6,700 nt of DNA, taken from an uncultured Sulfurimonas sp. (GTDB lineage: Bacteria; Campylobacterota; Campylobacteria; Campylobacterales; Sulfurimonadaceae). The stretch covers positions 1 through 6,700 of the forward strand of contig CALDOC010000056.1 in assembly GCA_937914675.1 (NCBI GenBank), read 5' to 3'. Shown piece after piece: positions 1 to 6,120 of the stretch. How positions within the stretch are numbered: the stretch's first letter is position 1; the number at the start of each line of letters is the position of its first letter. Under the pieces are notes generated by a model. The model made no database searches. It was not told the DNA's origin and was given only the letters and a program-made list of their open reading frames with translations. Both the position numbers and the translations under genes were made by a program.

Positions 1-482
1 TTTTGTATCGTCATGTCGCCAAACGAGATTCCATTCGAACGCAACATTGAGATAAACGCCGCGCTTTTGATCGCTTCGGGGTCAATCATTATCTTCTTGT
101 TTTTAAAATCTTTGATGGACTTGATTCCAGATGATTTTAAACTAACGAGCACATGGGGAGACGATTGAAAGATGGCGCTCAACAACACTACGTCGTTTGT
201 GTTCGTTTCATCAAGGATTATGCTAGAGTAGCCCACCGCGAACGCATGCTCGTCGCGCGTGACTTTTTTTACAAGCTCCATGCCGTTTTCATATTCTGAA
301 ATATTTACGTCAATTCCAACGTCTTTGTAAAAGCCTTTCTCTTTAGCCATATAAAAACCAGCGAACTCAAACTGATGTTTCCAATTTAGTTGGAGTGAAA
401 CTTTTTCCAGAGGAACGCCGTTTGCAAAAATGGATACTACAAATATGAACTGGATTAGCGTTAATTTTAGAAATATGTTCAT
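1..482 (-). CDS. THI5/NMT1-like periplasmic ligand-binding protein, 5' part (possibly the sensor end of a histidine kinase)
   Basis: Reading leftward from an ATG at 482-480, the frame stays open for 160 codons to the window edge, so the C-terminus is missing. Residues 1-20 form a signal peptide (a Lys at 6, then a hydrophobic run ending in SIFA before Asn21). The mature part begins with a typical THI5/NMT1-like (SsuA/ThiY, periplasmic binding protein type 2) opening: LQLNWKHQFEFAGFYMA at 30-46, then KGFY and VGIDV at 49-59, with a later stretch like 'GIKSIKDFKNKKIMIDPEA'. The family binds small molecules such as thiamine precursors, sulfonates or nitrate, or acts as an extracytoplasmic sensor domain. 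In Campylobacterota this domain is often fused to PAS and histidine-kinase domains; whether that holds here is hidden beyond the edge. An OmpR-type regulator on the same strand lies past cmoA, which makes a sensor role plausible. The ligand cannot be told from sequence. Domain call firm, kinase fusion speculative. Confidence 0.85.
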   Translation of the reverse strand, partial: MNIFLKLTLIQFIFVVSIFANGVPLEKVSLQLNWKHQFEFAGFYMAKEKGFYKDVGIDVNISEYENGMELVKKVTRDEHAFAVGYSSIILDETNTNDVVLLSAIFQSSPHVLVSLKSSGIKSIKDFKNKKIMIDPEAIKSAAFISMLRSNGISFGDMTIQ

Positions 483-507
483 AGAGTCTCGCTATTATTG
501 ATTGATT

Positions 508-564
508 GTTTGTTCTAAAGTATACTCAAATTATCTTTAATACATTTTATGGTTTGTTCAAAGT
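508..564 (+). repeat. Imperfect direct repeat GTTTGTTC(T)AAAGT between divergent promoters
   Basis: GTTTGTTCTAAAGT at 508-521 recurs as GTTTGTTCAAAGT at 552-564, differing by one inserted T. The copies start 44 bp apart, about four helical turns. The first runs into the minus-strand -10 box and the second lies just upstream of the cmoA -10 box. It could be a pair of regulator binding sites shared by the divergent genes, or chance in AT-rich DNA. Confidence 0.3.
519..524 (-). promoter_or_regulatory. -10 box for the THI5/NMT1-like gene
   Basis: On the minus strand this reads TATACT, one mismatch from the sigma70 consensus. It would start transcription near 512 and leave about 30 nt of leader before the ATG at 482. 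No convincing -35 is visible, which is common in Campylobacterota promoters. The Shine-Dalgarno sequence is weak (a GAGA-type stretch just before the ATG). Confidence 0.45.
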
Positions 565-568
565 TTAA

Positions 569-574
569 TATAAT
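569..574 (+). promoter_or_regulatory. cmoA: -10 box for cmoA
   Basis: A perfect TATAAT lies 30 nt before the preferred cmoA ATG at 605. The predicted transcription start near 581 falls downstream of the alternative TTG codon at 575, which argues against that upstream start. No clear -35 is seen; the upstream DNA is T-rich. It is back to back with the minus-strand -10 at 519-524. Confidence 0.55.
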
Positions 575-594
575 TTGTGTCATAATCATAACAT

Positions 595-598
595 AGGG
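595..598 (+). promoter_or_regulatory. cmoA: Ribosome binding site deciding the cmoA start
   Basis: AGGG at 595-598 is 6 nt before the ATG at 605 and directly abuts an earlier in-frame ATG at 599. The spacing favours 605 and disfavours both 599 and the TTG at 575. Confidence 0.55.
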
Positions 599-604
599 AT
601 GAAA

Positions 605-1312
605 ATGAACGATAAAGTATTTACAAAACCAATAAAAAAACAGTTTGAATTTGATGAGGAAGTGGCGGCTGTTTTTGACGACATGCTCAAACGCAGCGTT
701 CCTTTTTACAAAGAGTCTCAGGAAATTACGGAGTTTTTCACGTTGAAAAATCTTCATGAGGGGGGAATAGTTTATGACTTGGGGTGTTCCACGGCGTCTC
801 TACTGCTAAACATTCATCGAAGTTTAACGACAAAAGCGACTCTTGTGGGGTTGGACAATTCAGAAGCCATGCTTGTTCAAGCGAGACGAAAATGCGAAGC
901 TTATGGCGCCAACATTGAAGTGCTTTACGCCGACATATTGGATTATGACTACAAAGAGGCGGACGTTTTCATAAGCAACTACACCTTGCAGTTCATTCGT
1001 CCGCTAGTTCGAGAAGAGTTGGTCAAGAAGATAGCGTCGTCCCTGAAAAAAGAGGGCGTGTTCATCTTTAGCGAAAAAGTCATCAGCCATCACGCGAAAT
1101 TAAACAAAGATTTGATCGAGCGTTATTATGGATTTAAAAAAGAGCAGGGGTATTCAGAATACGAGATAGTTCAAAAACGCGAAGCTTTGGAAAACGTCCT
1201 CGTTCCTTACAGCGAAGAGGAAAATATCAAAATGGCGTTAAATTCCGGCTTTTCACACTGCGAAGTGGTCTTTCGCTGGGCGAATTTTGCAACCTTCATA
1301 GCGGTAAAGTAA
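605..1312 (+). CDS. cmoA: Carboxy-S-adenosyl-L-methionine synthase CmoA
   Basis: CmoA is a cytoplasmic Rossmann-fold enzyme of the SAM methyltransferase class. It converts SAM and prephenate into carboxy-SAM, which CmoB uses to carboxymethylate 5-hydroxyuridine at the wobble position (34) of certain tRNAs, giving cmo5U. With the start at 605 the protein has 235 residues; the E. coli protein, as I recall it, has 247. Shared landmarks: FDEEVAAVFDDMLKRSVPFY at 16-35, the SAM-binding loop YDLGCS at 57-62, DNS at 84-86, NYTLQF at 125-130, SEK at 156-158, and GYSEYEI..QKR..LENV at 182-199. Arg192 aligns with E. coli Arg199, which contacts the extra carboxylate of carboxy-SAM, and this separates CmoA from ordinary methyltransferases. 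After the glycine-rich loop the sequence is CSTAS rather than the CSLGA of E. coli. The start at 605 rests on Shine-Dalgarno spacing and a -10 box at 569-574. cmoB is not in the window. The gene appears to be its own transcription unit and is convergent with the regulator downstream. Confidence 0.93.
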   Translation: MNDKVFTKPIKKQFEFDEEVAAVFDDMLKRSVPFYKESQEITEFFTLKNLHEGGIVYDLGCSTASLLLNIHRSLTTKATLVGLDNSEAMLVQARRKCEAYGANIEVLYADILDYDYKEADVFISNYTLQFIRPLVREELVKKIASSLKKEGVFIFSEKVISHHAKLNKDLIERYYGFKKEQGYSEYEIVQKREALENVLVPYSEEENIKMALNSGFSHCEVVFRWANFATFIAVK

Positions 1313-1320
1313 ACTTACTT
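1307..1320. repeat. 14-bp inverted repeat across two convergent stop codons
   Basis: AAGTAA-AC-TTACTT is a perfect 6-2-6 inverted repeat. The left arm ends in the cmoA stop (TAA, 1310-1312) and the right arm begins with the complement of the regulator's stop (1315-1317). It is short, AT-rich and lacks a T-tract, so it is a poor intrinsic terminator candidate. No other terminator is visible between the convergent genes. Confidence 0.3.
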
Positions 1321-1986
1321 CAGGCTATTGTTTATCTTGTAACCGACGCCGCGAACGTTTAAAATAAAGTCTTTTTTATCGAGCTTTTTTCTTAGGTTTT
1401 TTATGTGCACGTCTACGAGATTGCTATGTTTGATGGAGTAGTTGTCTTTGTTGATGTGTTCGCTTAGTTGGTATCTCGTTAAAATTTGATTTTTGTTTTG
1501 CATGAAAAGTTCTAAAAGGTCAAACTCCGCCGTGGTTAAATTCACTTTACCCTCATGTATAAAAACTTCTCTACTCGTGATGTCAAGCCTTACGTCGTCT
1601 ATGACGATTACGGAAGCTTTTTCGCCCGACTCTCGTCTAAGCAGCGCCCGCATTCTAGCCAACAATTCGACGGAGGAGTAGGGCTTGCAGAGATAATCGT
1701 CAGCTCCGCTGTCAAGAACCGCGACTCTGTCGTTTATCTCGGAATTTGCCGACAACATGAGCACGGGAGTCTTTATTTCCAAATCTCTCAACTCTTTCAA
1801 AAAAACCAAACCGTCCCCGTCGCCAAGATTCCAATCTAAAAGAATCAAAGAGTAACTGTTTTGGTCGACCAACTCTTTGGCTTTAAAATAACCGTCCGCC
1901 ACGTCGCAATCGTATTTTTCGCTTTTGAGCAGCTGAAAGAGTTGTTTCGCCGTCAATTTGTCATCTTCAACTATGAGTAAATTCAA
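1315..1986 (-). CDS. OmpR/PhoB-family two-component response regulator
   Basis: A cytoplasmic DNA-binding transcription factor of 223 residues, the normal family length. The receiver domain spans about 1-115: acidic pocket Glu7-Asp8-Asp9, phosphoacceptor Asp51 in LLDWNLGDGDG, switch Ser79 in MLSAN, Tyr98, and Lys101 in CKPY. The winged-helix effector domain spans about 125-221, with LTTAEFDLLELF, a recognition-helix region near SNLVDVHIKNLRKKL, and the closing NVRGVGYKI hairpin. All phosphorylation residues are present, so it should be a functional phospho-switch. The start is a TTG at 1986, chosen because AAGGAAA (plus-strand positions 1993-1999) lies 8 nt upstream and MNLLIVEDD is the expected N-terminus; there is no upstream in-frame ATG before the predicted transcription start. 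No kinase gene adjoins it directly. It is divergent from zwf and codirectional with the THI5/NMT1-like gene on the far side of cmoA. Its target genes and signal cannot be named. Confidence 0.92.
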   Translation of the reverse strand: MNLLIVEDDKLTAKQLFQLLKSEKYDCDVADGYFKAKELVDQNSYSLILLDWNLGDGDGLVFLKELRDLEIKTPVLMLSANSEINDRVAVLDSGADDYLCKPYSSVELLARMRALLRRESGEKASVIVIDDVRLDITSREVFIHEGKVNLTTAEFDLLELFMQNKNQILTRYQLSEHINKDNYSIKHSNLVDVHIKNLRKKLDKKDFILNVRGVGYKINNSLK

Positions 1987-1992
1987 GATACG

Positions 1993-1999
1993 TTTCCTT
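1993..1999 (-). promoter_or_regulatory. Ribosome binding site supporting the TTG start of the response regulator
   Basis: On the minus strand this reads AAGGAAA, with its AGGA core 8 nt before the TTG at 1986. It is the only good Shine-Dalgarno sequence near the conserved N-terminus of the regulator. Confidence 0.6.
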
Positions 2000-2017
2000 G
2001 TATGAAATTTACTAATG

Positions 2018-2023
2018 ATTATA
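2018..2023 (-). promoter_or_regulatory. -10 box for the response regulator
   Basis: On the minus strand this reads TATAAT, a perfect consensus, placing transcription start near 2011 and a leader of about 25 nt. No -35 is evident at the usual spacing. Confidence 0.5.
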
Positions 2024-2042
2024 ACAGATTATTTTAACAATG

Positions 2043-2061
2043 AATTTCATCTCTTGAAATT
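2043..2061. promoter_or_regulatory. Inverted repeat, candidate operator between the regulator and zwf
   Basis: AATTTCA and TGAAATT form perfect 7-bp arms around a 5-bp spacer. A further TGAAATT lies at 2003-2009, and AATGAATTT occurs at both 2039-2047 and 2104-2112. The repeat sits about 20 bp upstream of the regulator's -10 and about 55 bp upstream of the zwf -10, so a protein bound there could affect both promoters. The DNA is AT-rich, so chance occurrence is possible; OmpR-family proteins more often bind direct repeats. Confidence 0.35.
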
Positions 2062-2116
2062 ATCTAAAATATCATCGTTGCGTAAATAAGAAGCAATGAA
2101 GATAATGAATTTAGTA

Positions 2117-2122
2117 TATAAT
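2117..2122 (+). promoter_or_regulatory. -10 box for the zwf-pgl-edd-eda operon
   Basis: A perfect TATAAT lies 28 nt before the zwf ATG, with predicted transcription start near 2129. There is no recognisable -35, leaving room for activator dependence. AAGG at 2139-2142 is the ribosome binding site, 7 nt before the ATG at 2150. Confidence 0.55.
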
Positions 2123-2149
2123 TCTTTAATTTATGCAAAAGGTTAGACA

Positions 2150-3613
2150 ATGAATAAGAGTAAAGTAAGTGATATTGTTATTTTTGGCGCTTCAGGTGAT
2201 TTGGCTCTACGCAAATTGATGCCTTCGTTATATCATCTTGGAGATGATGGGCATATTGCGGATGGAAGTAGAATAATTGCGGTGTCTCGTGAAGATATAA
2301 CCGTGGAAGTTTATTGTGAACATATGTCTCAGAGATTTCAAATGGAATTTAGCGAAGGAGTTTATAACGAAGAAGTTTTTCAAAATTTTATAAAATCCAT
2401 AGAGTATTTGCGTATTGATTTAACGGTTGAAGAGGATTATAAGGCGTTGAGCGATTTACTAAGCGGATATGAAGACAGAGAGAGAATCAACTACCTCTCC
2501 ACGGCTCCGTCTCTTTTTGGAATCATATGTGAAAATTTAAATAAGCAGAAGCTTATAACGGCAAATTCAAGAGTGGTTTTAGAAAAGCCAATAGGCAACG
2601 ATTTAAAATCTTCTCAAGTTATCAACGACAAAGTCGCGGCCCATTTTGTCGAGTCGGCTATCTTTAGGATTGACCATTATTTGGGAAAAGACACGGTGCA
2701 AAACATCTTGGCTTTGCGTTTTTCAAATATGCTTTTCGCCCCTATCTGGAACGCTCAGTACATAGACCACATTCAAATCACCATAGCCGAGAGCGTAGGG
2801 CTTGAAGGCCGTTGGGCGTATTATAACGATTATGGAGCCATGAGAGACATGGTGCAAAATCATATGCTTCAACTACTTTGTCTGGTTACGATGGAGCCGC
2901 CTTCGACTCTGGATGGCGACAACGTTAGAGACGAGAAGTTAAAAGTCATACGCTCTCTTCGCTCGATAGAGGGAAGCGATTTGAAACTAAAAACCGTGCG
3001 AGGACAGTACGCGGCCGGAGTGAGCGGTCAAAAAGCGGTGCCGGGATTTTTGGAAGAGGACGGAGGCAACAGCAACAGCGACACGGAAACTTTTGTCGCG
3101 ATTCGCGCGGACATTGACAACTGGAGATGGAACGGCGTCCCAATATATCTGAGAACGGGAAAGCGTCTGCGCGAAAAATATAGCGAGATAGTTGTCGATT
3201 TCAAGGACGTGCCTCACTCCATATTTCCAAAAGGCGGCGTTTGCATAGACTCGAACAAACTCGTCATTCGTTTGCAACCGGACGAGAGCATTTCCATGTT
3301 CATCATGAACAAAATCCCTGGTTTAAACGAAGGAATGAGACTACAACAAGTGGAACTTGATTTAAACATAGCCAAAAACGAGCCGAGAAGACCGAGCGCT
3401 TACGAGCATCTTTTGCTAGACCTATTGTATAACAACAACACGCTTTTCATGAGACGCGACGAGGTTGAGGCCGCGTGGGTGTGGGCGGATAAGATTATCG
3501 AAGGGTGGAAAGAAAATGGGATCACTCCGAAGAAATATACGGCGGGAACGGACGGTCCTTCCTCTTCCATAGCGCTTATTGAAAGGGATGGAAGAAGTTG
3601 GTATGAAAAATAA
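2150..3613 (+). CDS. zwf: Glucose-6-phosphate 1-dehydrogenase
   Basis: A cytoplasmic enzyme oxidising glucose-6-phosphate to 6-phosphoglucono-1,5-lactone with reduction of NADP+ (or NAD+). It is the entry step of the Entner-Doudoroff and oxidative pentose phosphate routes. At 487 residues it has standard full length. The N-terminal Rossmann domain shows GASGDLA at 13-19 and a basic Arg47 after the second strand, compatible with NADP+ binding. EKPIG is at 145-149. The signature RIDHYLGK at 173-180 supplies substrate-binding His176 and Lys180, and NHMLQ at 237-241 supplies the presumed catalytic His238. The C-terminal domain is complete, including RTGKRL at 335-340 and the YEHLLLD region near 418-424. 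The ATG at 2150 has AAGG 7 nt upstream. It is the first gene of the operon and overlaps pgl by 11 nt. Codon usage is odd: all nine Asp codons up to residue 102 are GAT, whereas 18 of 26 from residue 109 on are GAC. Cofactor preference is not decided by sequence. Confidence 0.97.
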   Translation: MNKSKVSDIVIFGASGDLALRKLMPSLYHLGDDGHIADGSRIIAVSREDITVEVYCEHMSQRFQMEFSEGVYNEEVFQNFIKSIEYLRIDLTVEEDYKALSDLLSGYEDRERINYLSTAPSLFGIICENLNKQKLITANSRVVLEKPIGNDLKSSQVINDKVAAHFVESAIFRIDHYLGKDTVQNILALRFSNMLFAPIWNAQYIDHIQITIAESVGLEGRWAYYNDYGAMRDMVQNHMLQLLCLVTMEPPSTLDGDNVRDEKLKVIRSLRSIEGSDLKLKTVRGQYAAGVSGQKAVPGFLEEDGGNSNSDTETFVAIRADIDNWRWNGVPIYLRTGKRLREKYSEIVVDFKDVPHSIFPKGGVCIDSNKLVIRLQPDESISMFIMNKIPGLNEGMRLQQVELDLNIAKNEPRRPSAYEHLLLDLLYNNNTLFMRRDEVEAAWVWADKIIEGWKENGITPKKYTAGTDGPSSSIALIERDGRSWYEK

Positions 3614-4295
3614 ATTTAAGATGAGCGGTTTTAGCTCTAGCGAAGAGTTGGTGGACGAACTTAGCGAAAAATTGGCGTCTCTTTTAAAAGACGCCATAGA
3701 GACAAGAGGCCGCGCTTGCATGGCCGTCTCGGGTGGTTCAACGCCCAAAAAACTTTTTGAAAAGTTGTCAACGTTTGATTTGGATTGGGCAAAAGTGACT
3801 ATAACTCTCGTGGATGAAAGATGGGTGGACGTCAACTCTAGCCAGAGCAACGAGTTTTTGGTAAAAGAGAGTTTACTTCAAAATCAAGCGCAAAACGCCA
3901 AGTTCATATCTTTGAAGAATGAGATGATTATGGGCGAAGAAGCTCTCTTAATTACGAGAAATAGACTTAAGAGCGTTGATAAACTCGACGTGGTGGTTTT
4001 GGGCATGGGCGGCGACGCGCACACGGCGTCTTTTTTTCCAAACATGGAAGAGCTTGAAGACGTTTTAAACGCGAAAGAGTCGTGTTGTAGCTCTACCGCG
4101 AGCGTCGAACCGTACTCTCGGATTACTTTGAGTCGCTCTTTTTTACTCAGCGCGGAGCGTTTGATACTTCACATCGAAGGTGAAAACAAAAAGAAAGTTT
4201 TTGACGTCGCTTTTCAGAGCGACGATTATAAAAACATGCCAATAATATCTATGATGCGACAAGAAAAACCACTAATGGAGGTTTATTATGCCTAA
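3603..4295 (+). CDS. pgl: 6-phosphogluconolactonase
   Basis: Hydrolyses 6-phosphogluconolactone to 6-phosphogluconate, the step after Zwf. It belongs to the DevB/SOL family related to NagB sugar-phosphate isomerases, not to the beta-propeller YbhE-type Pgl of E. coli. With the start at 3603 it has 230 residues, a usual length. Landmarks: the phosphate-binding loop AVSGGSTPKKLF at 41-52, DERWV at 71-75, SNE at 82-84, GMGGDAHTASFFP at 134-146 with the presumed catalytic His140, and RITL at 173-176. The usual form of the fourth motif is GMGEDGHTASLFP; here Gly replaces Glu and Ala replaces Gly beside the retained Asp and His. I prefer the ATG at 3603, with GAAGAAG at 3591-3597 5 nt upstream. It overlaps the end of zwf by 11 nt, suggesting translational coupling. 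Alternative in-frame starts are TTG 3579, ATG 3588 and ATG 3621. The 3' end overlaps edd by 8 nt. Confidence 0.93.
   Translation: MKNKFKMSGFSSSEELVDELSEKLASLLKDAIETRGRACMAVSGGSTPKKLFEKLSTFDLDWAKVTITLVDERWVDVNSSQSNEFLVKESLLQNQAQNAKFISLKNEMIMGEEALLITRNRLKSVDKLDVVVLGMGGDAHTASFFPNMEELEDVLNAKESCCSSTASVEPYSRITLSRSFLLSAERLILHIEGENKKKVFDVAFQSDDYKNMPIISMMRQEKPLMEVYYA
4277..4281 (+). promoter_or_regulatory. edd: Strong ribosome binding site for edd inside pgl
   Basis: GGAGG lies 6 nt before the edd ATG at 4288, entirely within the last codons of pgl. It is the strongest Shine-Dalgarno sequence in the operon and suggests Edd is translated efficiently in its own right as well as by coupling. Confidence 0.7.
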
Positions 4296-6120
4296 GACGG
4301 ACACTCTTATAGAAGTTACCAACAACATTATCAATCGCTCAAAAAAGAGTAGGGCGATTTATTTACAACGCATAAGCGACGCTCATGAAGCGAAAGTGGA
4401 ACGTTCCCATTTGGGATGCAGCAATCTAGCTCACGCCATAGCGCCATGTAGCGCTCACGAGAAAGAGAGTCTCGCTCAAAACGCGAAAGAAAACATCGCC
4501 ATTGTTTCCGCTTACAACGACATGCTCTCGGCGCATCAGCCTTTTGTAAGTTTTCCGCCGCTTATAAAAAGAGCCTTGGCGTTCAATGGAGCGACGGCTC
4601 AGTTCGCCGGAGGCGTTCCCGCCATGTGCGACGGCGTGACGCAATCGCAACCTGGGATGGAGATGAGTCTTTTCTCTCGCGACAACATAGCCCAAAGCAC
4701 GGCGATCGCGCTTTCGCACAATATGTTCGACGGCGCGATTATGCTTGGCGTCTGCGACAAGATAGTTCCGGGAATGTTCATAGGCGCCATGAAGTTTGGT
4801 CATTTACCTATCATTTTCGCGCCAGCGGGGCCGATGGAATCGGGCATTAGCAACAGCGAAAAGGCGAGAATTCGTCAAGAGTACGCTCAAGGAAAAGTCG
4901 GTCGTGAAGAGCTTTTACAAGCCGAATCGGCCTCTTATCACTCCTCGGGAACCTGCACTTTTTACGGCACCGCAAATTCAAATCAGATGCTCATGGAAAT
5001 AATGGGACTTCACTTGGCGGGTGGAACGTTCGTCAACGCCAACACCAAACTTCGCGACGCGTTGACGGAAGCGGCGTCTTTGAAACTTTTGGAACTCTCT
5101 CCTTTGGGTACGAACTACATGCCCATAGGAAAAATGATAGACGAAAAAAGCTTCGTAAACGCCATAGTGGGGCTTTTGGCGACGGGAGGTTCTTCGAACC
5201 ACACCATTCATCTAATCGCCATGGCTCGTTCATGCGGAATTCATTTGACATGGGACGATTTTGACAAACTCTCAAGCGCTACGCCGCTTCTGTGTAGAAT
5301 GTATCCAAACGGAAGCGCCGACGTAAATCATTTTCACAGCGCGGGAGGCATGGCGGTGGTCATAAAAGAGTTGCTAGACGCCGGAATGTTGCACGAAGAC
5401 GTCAACACGGTTATGGGCTTTGGACTTAGCGAGTATCTTCAAGAAGCGTTTTTACAAGAGGGCAAATTGGTTTATAAAAAAGCCATAGAGAAGTCCGCCG
5501 ACAAAGAGGTGATAAGCAGCGTCAAAGAACCTTTCGACGCGCAAGGCGGACTCAAACTTTTGGATGGAAACATCGGTCGAAGCGTTATCAAAACGTCGGC
5601 TCTCAAAGCCAAAGACAGAGTCATAAAAGCGCCTGCGAAAGTTTTTTACACTCAAGAAGCTCTTAAAGAGGCTTTCAAAAAAGGCGAACTAAACTCCGAC
5701 TTCATAGCGGTTCTTCCATATCAAGGTCCAAAATCAAACGGCATGCCCGAACTTCATGGTCTGATGCCCTCCATGGGGGCGTTGCAAGACAGTGGCTACC
5801 ATGTAGCCATCGTCACGGACGGAAGAATGAGCGGAGCGTCTGGAAAAGTCGCCTCGGCGATTCACCTTTCTCCCGAAGCCAAAGACGGCGGAGTCATAGC
5901 CAAGATAGTCGATGGCGACATGATTACGCTAAACTGCGATGATGGAACTTTGGTTTTAGAAATCAGCGACGCGGAGTTGGAAAAACGCGAGATTCAAACG
6001 CCTGATTTGTCAAAAAACACTTACGGCGTTGGAAGAGAGCTGTTTTCCAACATGCGTCGCGTCGTAAACTCGGCGCAAGAGGGCGCGACTATATTTGAAG
6101 TGGTGGGAGAAGAGTCATGA
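4288..6120 (+). CDS. edd: Phosphogluconate dehydratase
   Basis: The key enzyme of the Entner-Doudoroff pathway: it dehydrates 6-phosphogluconate to 2-keto-3-deoxy-6-phosphogluconate (KDPG) in the cytoplasm using an oxygen-sensitive iron-sulfur cluster. It belongs to the IlvD/Edd family. At 610 residues it matches Edd length (E. coli about 603). Landmarks in order: SAYNDMLSAHQPF at 74-86, GGVPAMCDGVTQSQPGMEMS at 108-127, GVCDKIVPG at 154-162, SSGTCTFYGTANSNQM at 219-234, ATGGSSNHTIHL at 298-309, GPKSNGMPELHG at 480-491 and TDGRMSGASGKVASAIHLSPEA at 510-531. Cys114, Cys156 and Cys223 are the conserved cysteines in the CDG, CDK and GTC motifs, expected to hold the cluster. Edd is favoured over dihydroxyacid dehydratase (IlvD) by the long N-terminal extension before the SAYND motif, the Edd-type motif spellings and the neighbours. 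It overlaps pgl by 8 nt and its TGA overlaps the eda start by 3 nt (6118-6120). Confidence 0.97.
   Translation: MPKTDTLIEVTNNIINRSKKSRAIYLQRISDAHEAKVERSHLGCSNLAHAIAPCSAHEKESLAQNAKENIAIVSAYNDMLSAHQPFVSFPPLIKRALAFNGATAQFAGGVPAMCDGVTQSQPGMEMSLFSRDNIAQSTAIALSHNMFDGAIMLGVCDKIVPGMFIGAMKFGHLPIIFAPAGPMESGISNSEKARIRQEYAQGKVGREELLQAESASYHSSGTCTFYGTANSNQMLMEIMGLHLAGGTFVNANTKLRDALTEAASLKLLELSPLGTNYMPIGKMIDEKSFVNAIVGLLATGGSSNHTIHLIAMARSCGIHLTWDDFDKLSSATPLLCRMYPNGSADVNHFHSAGGMAVVIKELLDAGMLHEDVNTVMGFGLSEYLQEAFLQEGKLVYKKAIEKSADKEVISSVKEPFDAQGGLKLLDGNIGRSVIKTSALKAKDRVIKAPAKVFYTQEALKEAFKKGELNSDFIAVLPYQGPKSNGMPELHGLMPSMGALQDSGYHVAIVTDGRMSGASGKVASAIHLSPEAKDGGVIAKIVDGDMITLNCDDGTLVLEISDAELEKREIQTPDLSKNTYGVGRELFSNMRRVVNSAQEGATIFEVVGEES

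Noticed and set aside
496..511. ATTG tetranucleotide repeat in the leader of the THI5/NMT1-like gene as a phase-variation tract
   Set aside because: Only three perfect units are present, too few for frequent slippage, and it lies outside the coding sequence.
575..604. TTG at 575 (or ATG at 599) as an upstream start for cmoA, adding up to 10 residues
   Set aside because: The TTG overlaps the end of the TATAAT box region and lies upstream of the predicted transcription start; the added residues do not resemble CmoA, and the AGGG at 595-598 fits ATG 605.
515..757. An 80-codon minus-strand open frame over the cmoA promoter and 5' end
   Set aside because: It overlaps the cmoA coding start on the opposite strand, is Phe/Lys-rich as expected from AT-rich complement, and ends within the divergent promoter region.
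2096..2146. A 16-codon leader ORF (ATG 2096 to TAG 2144-2146) just before zwf
   Set aside because: The zwf -10 box lies inside it, so it would not be transcribed whole from that promoter; its Shine-Dalgarno spacing is poor and the peptide shows no run of regulatory codons.
3422..3850. A 142-codon minus-strand open frame across the zwf-pgl junction
   Set aside because: It is antisense to two well-supported genes, has no recognisable domain and no ribosome binding site I can support.
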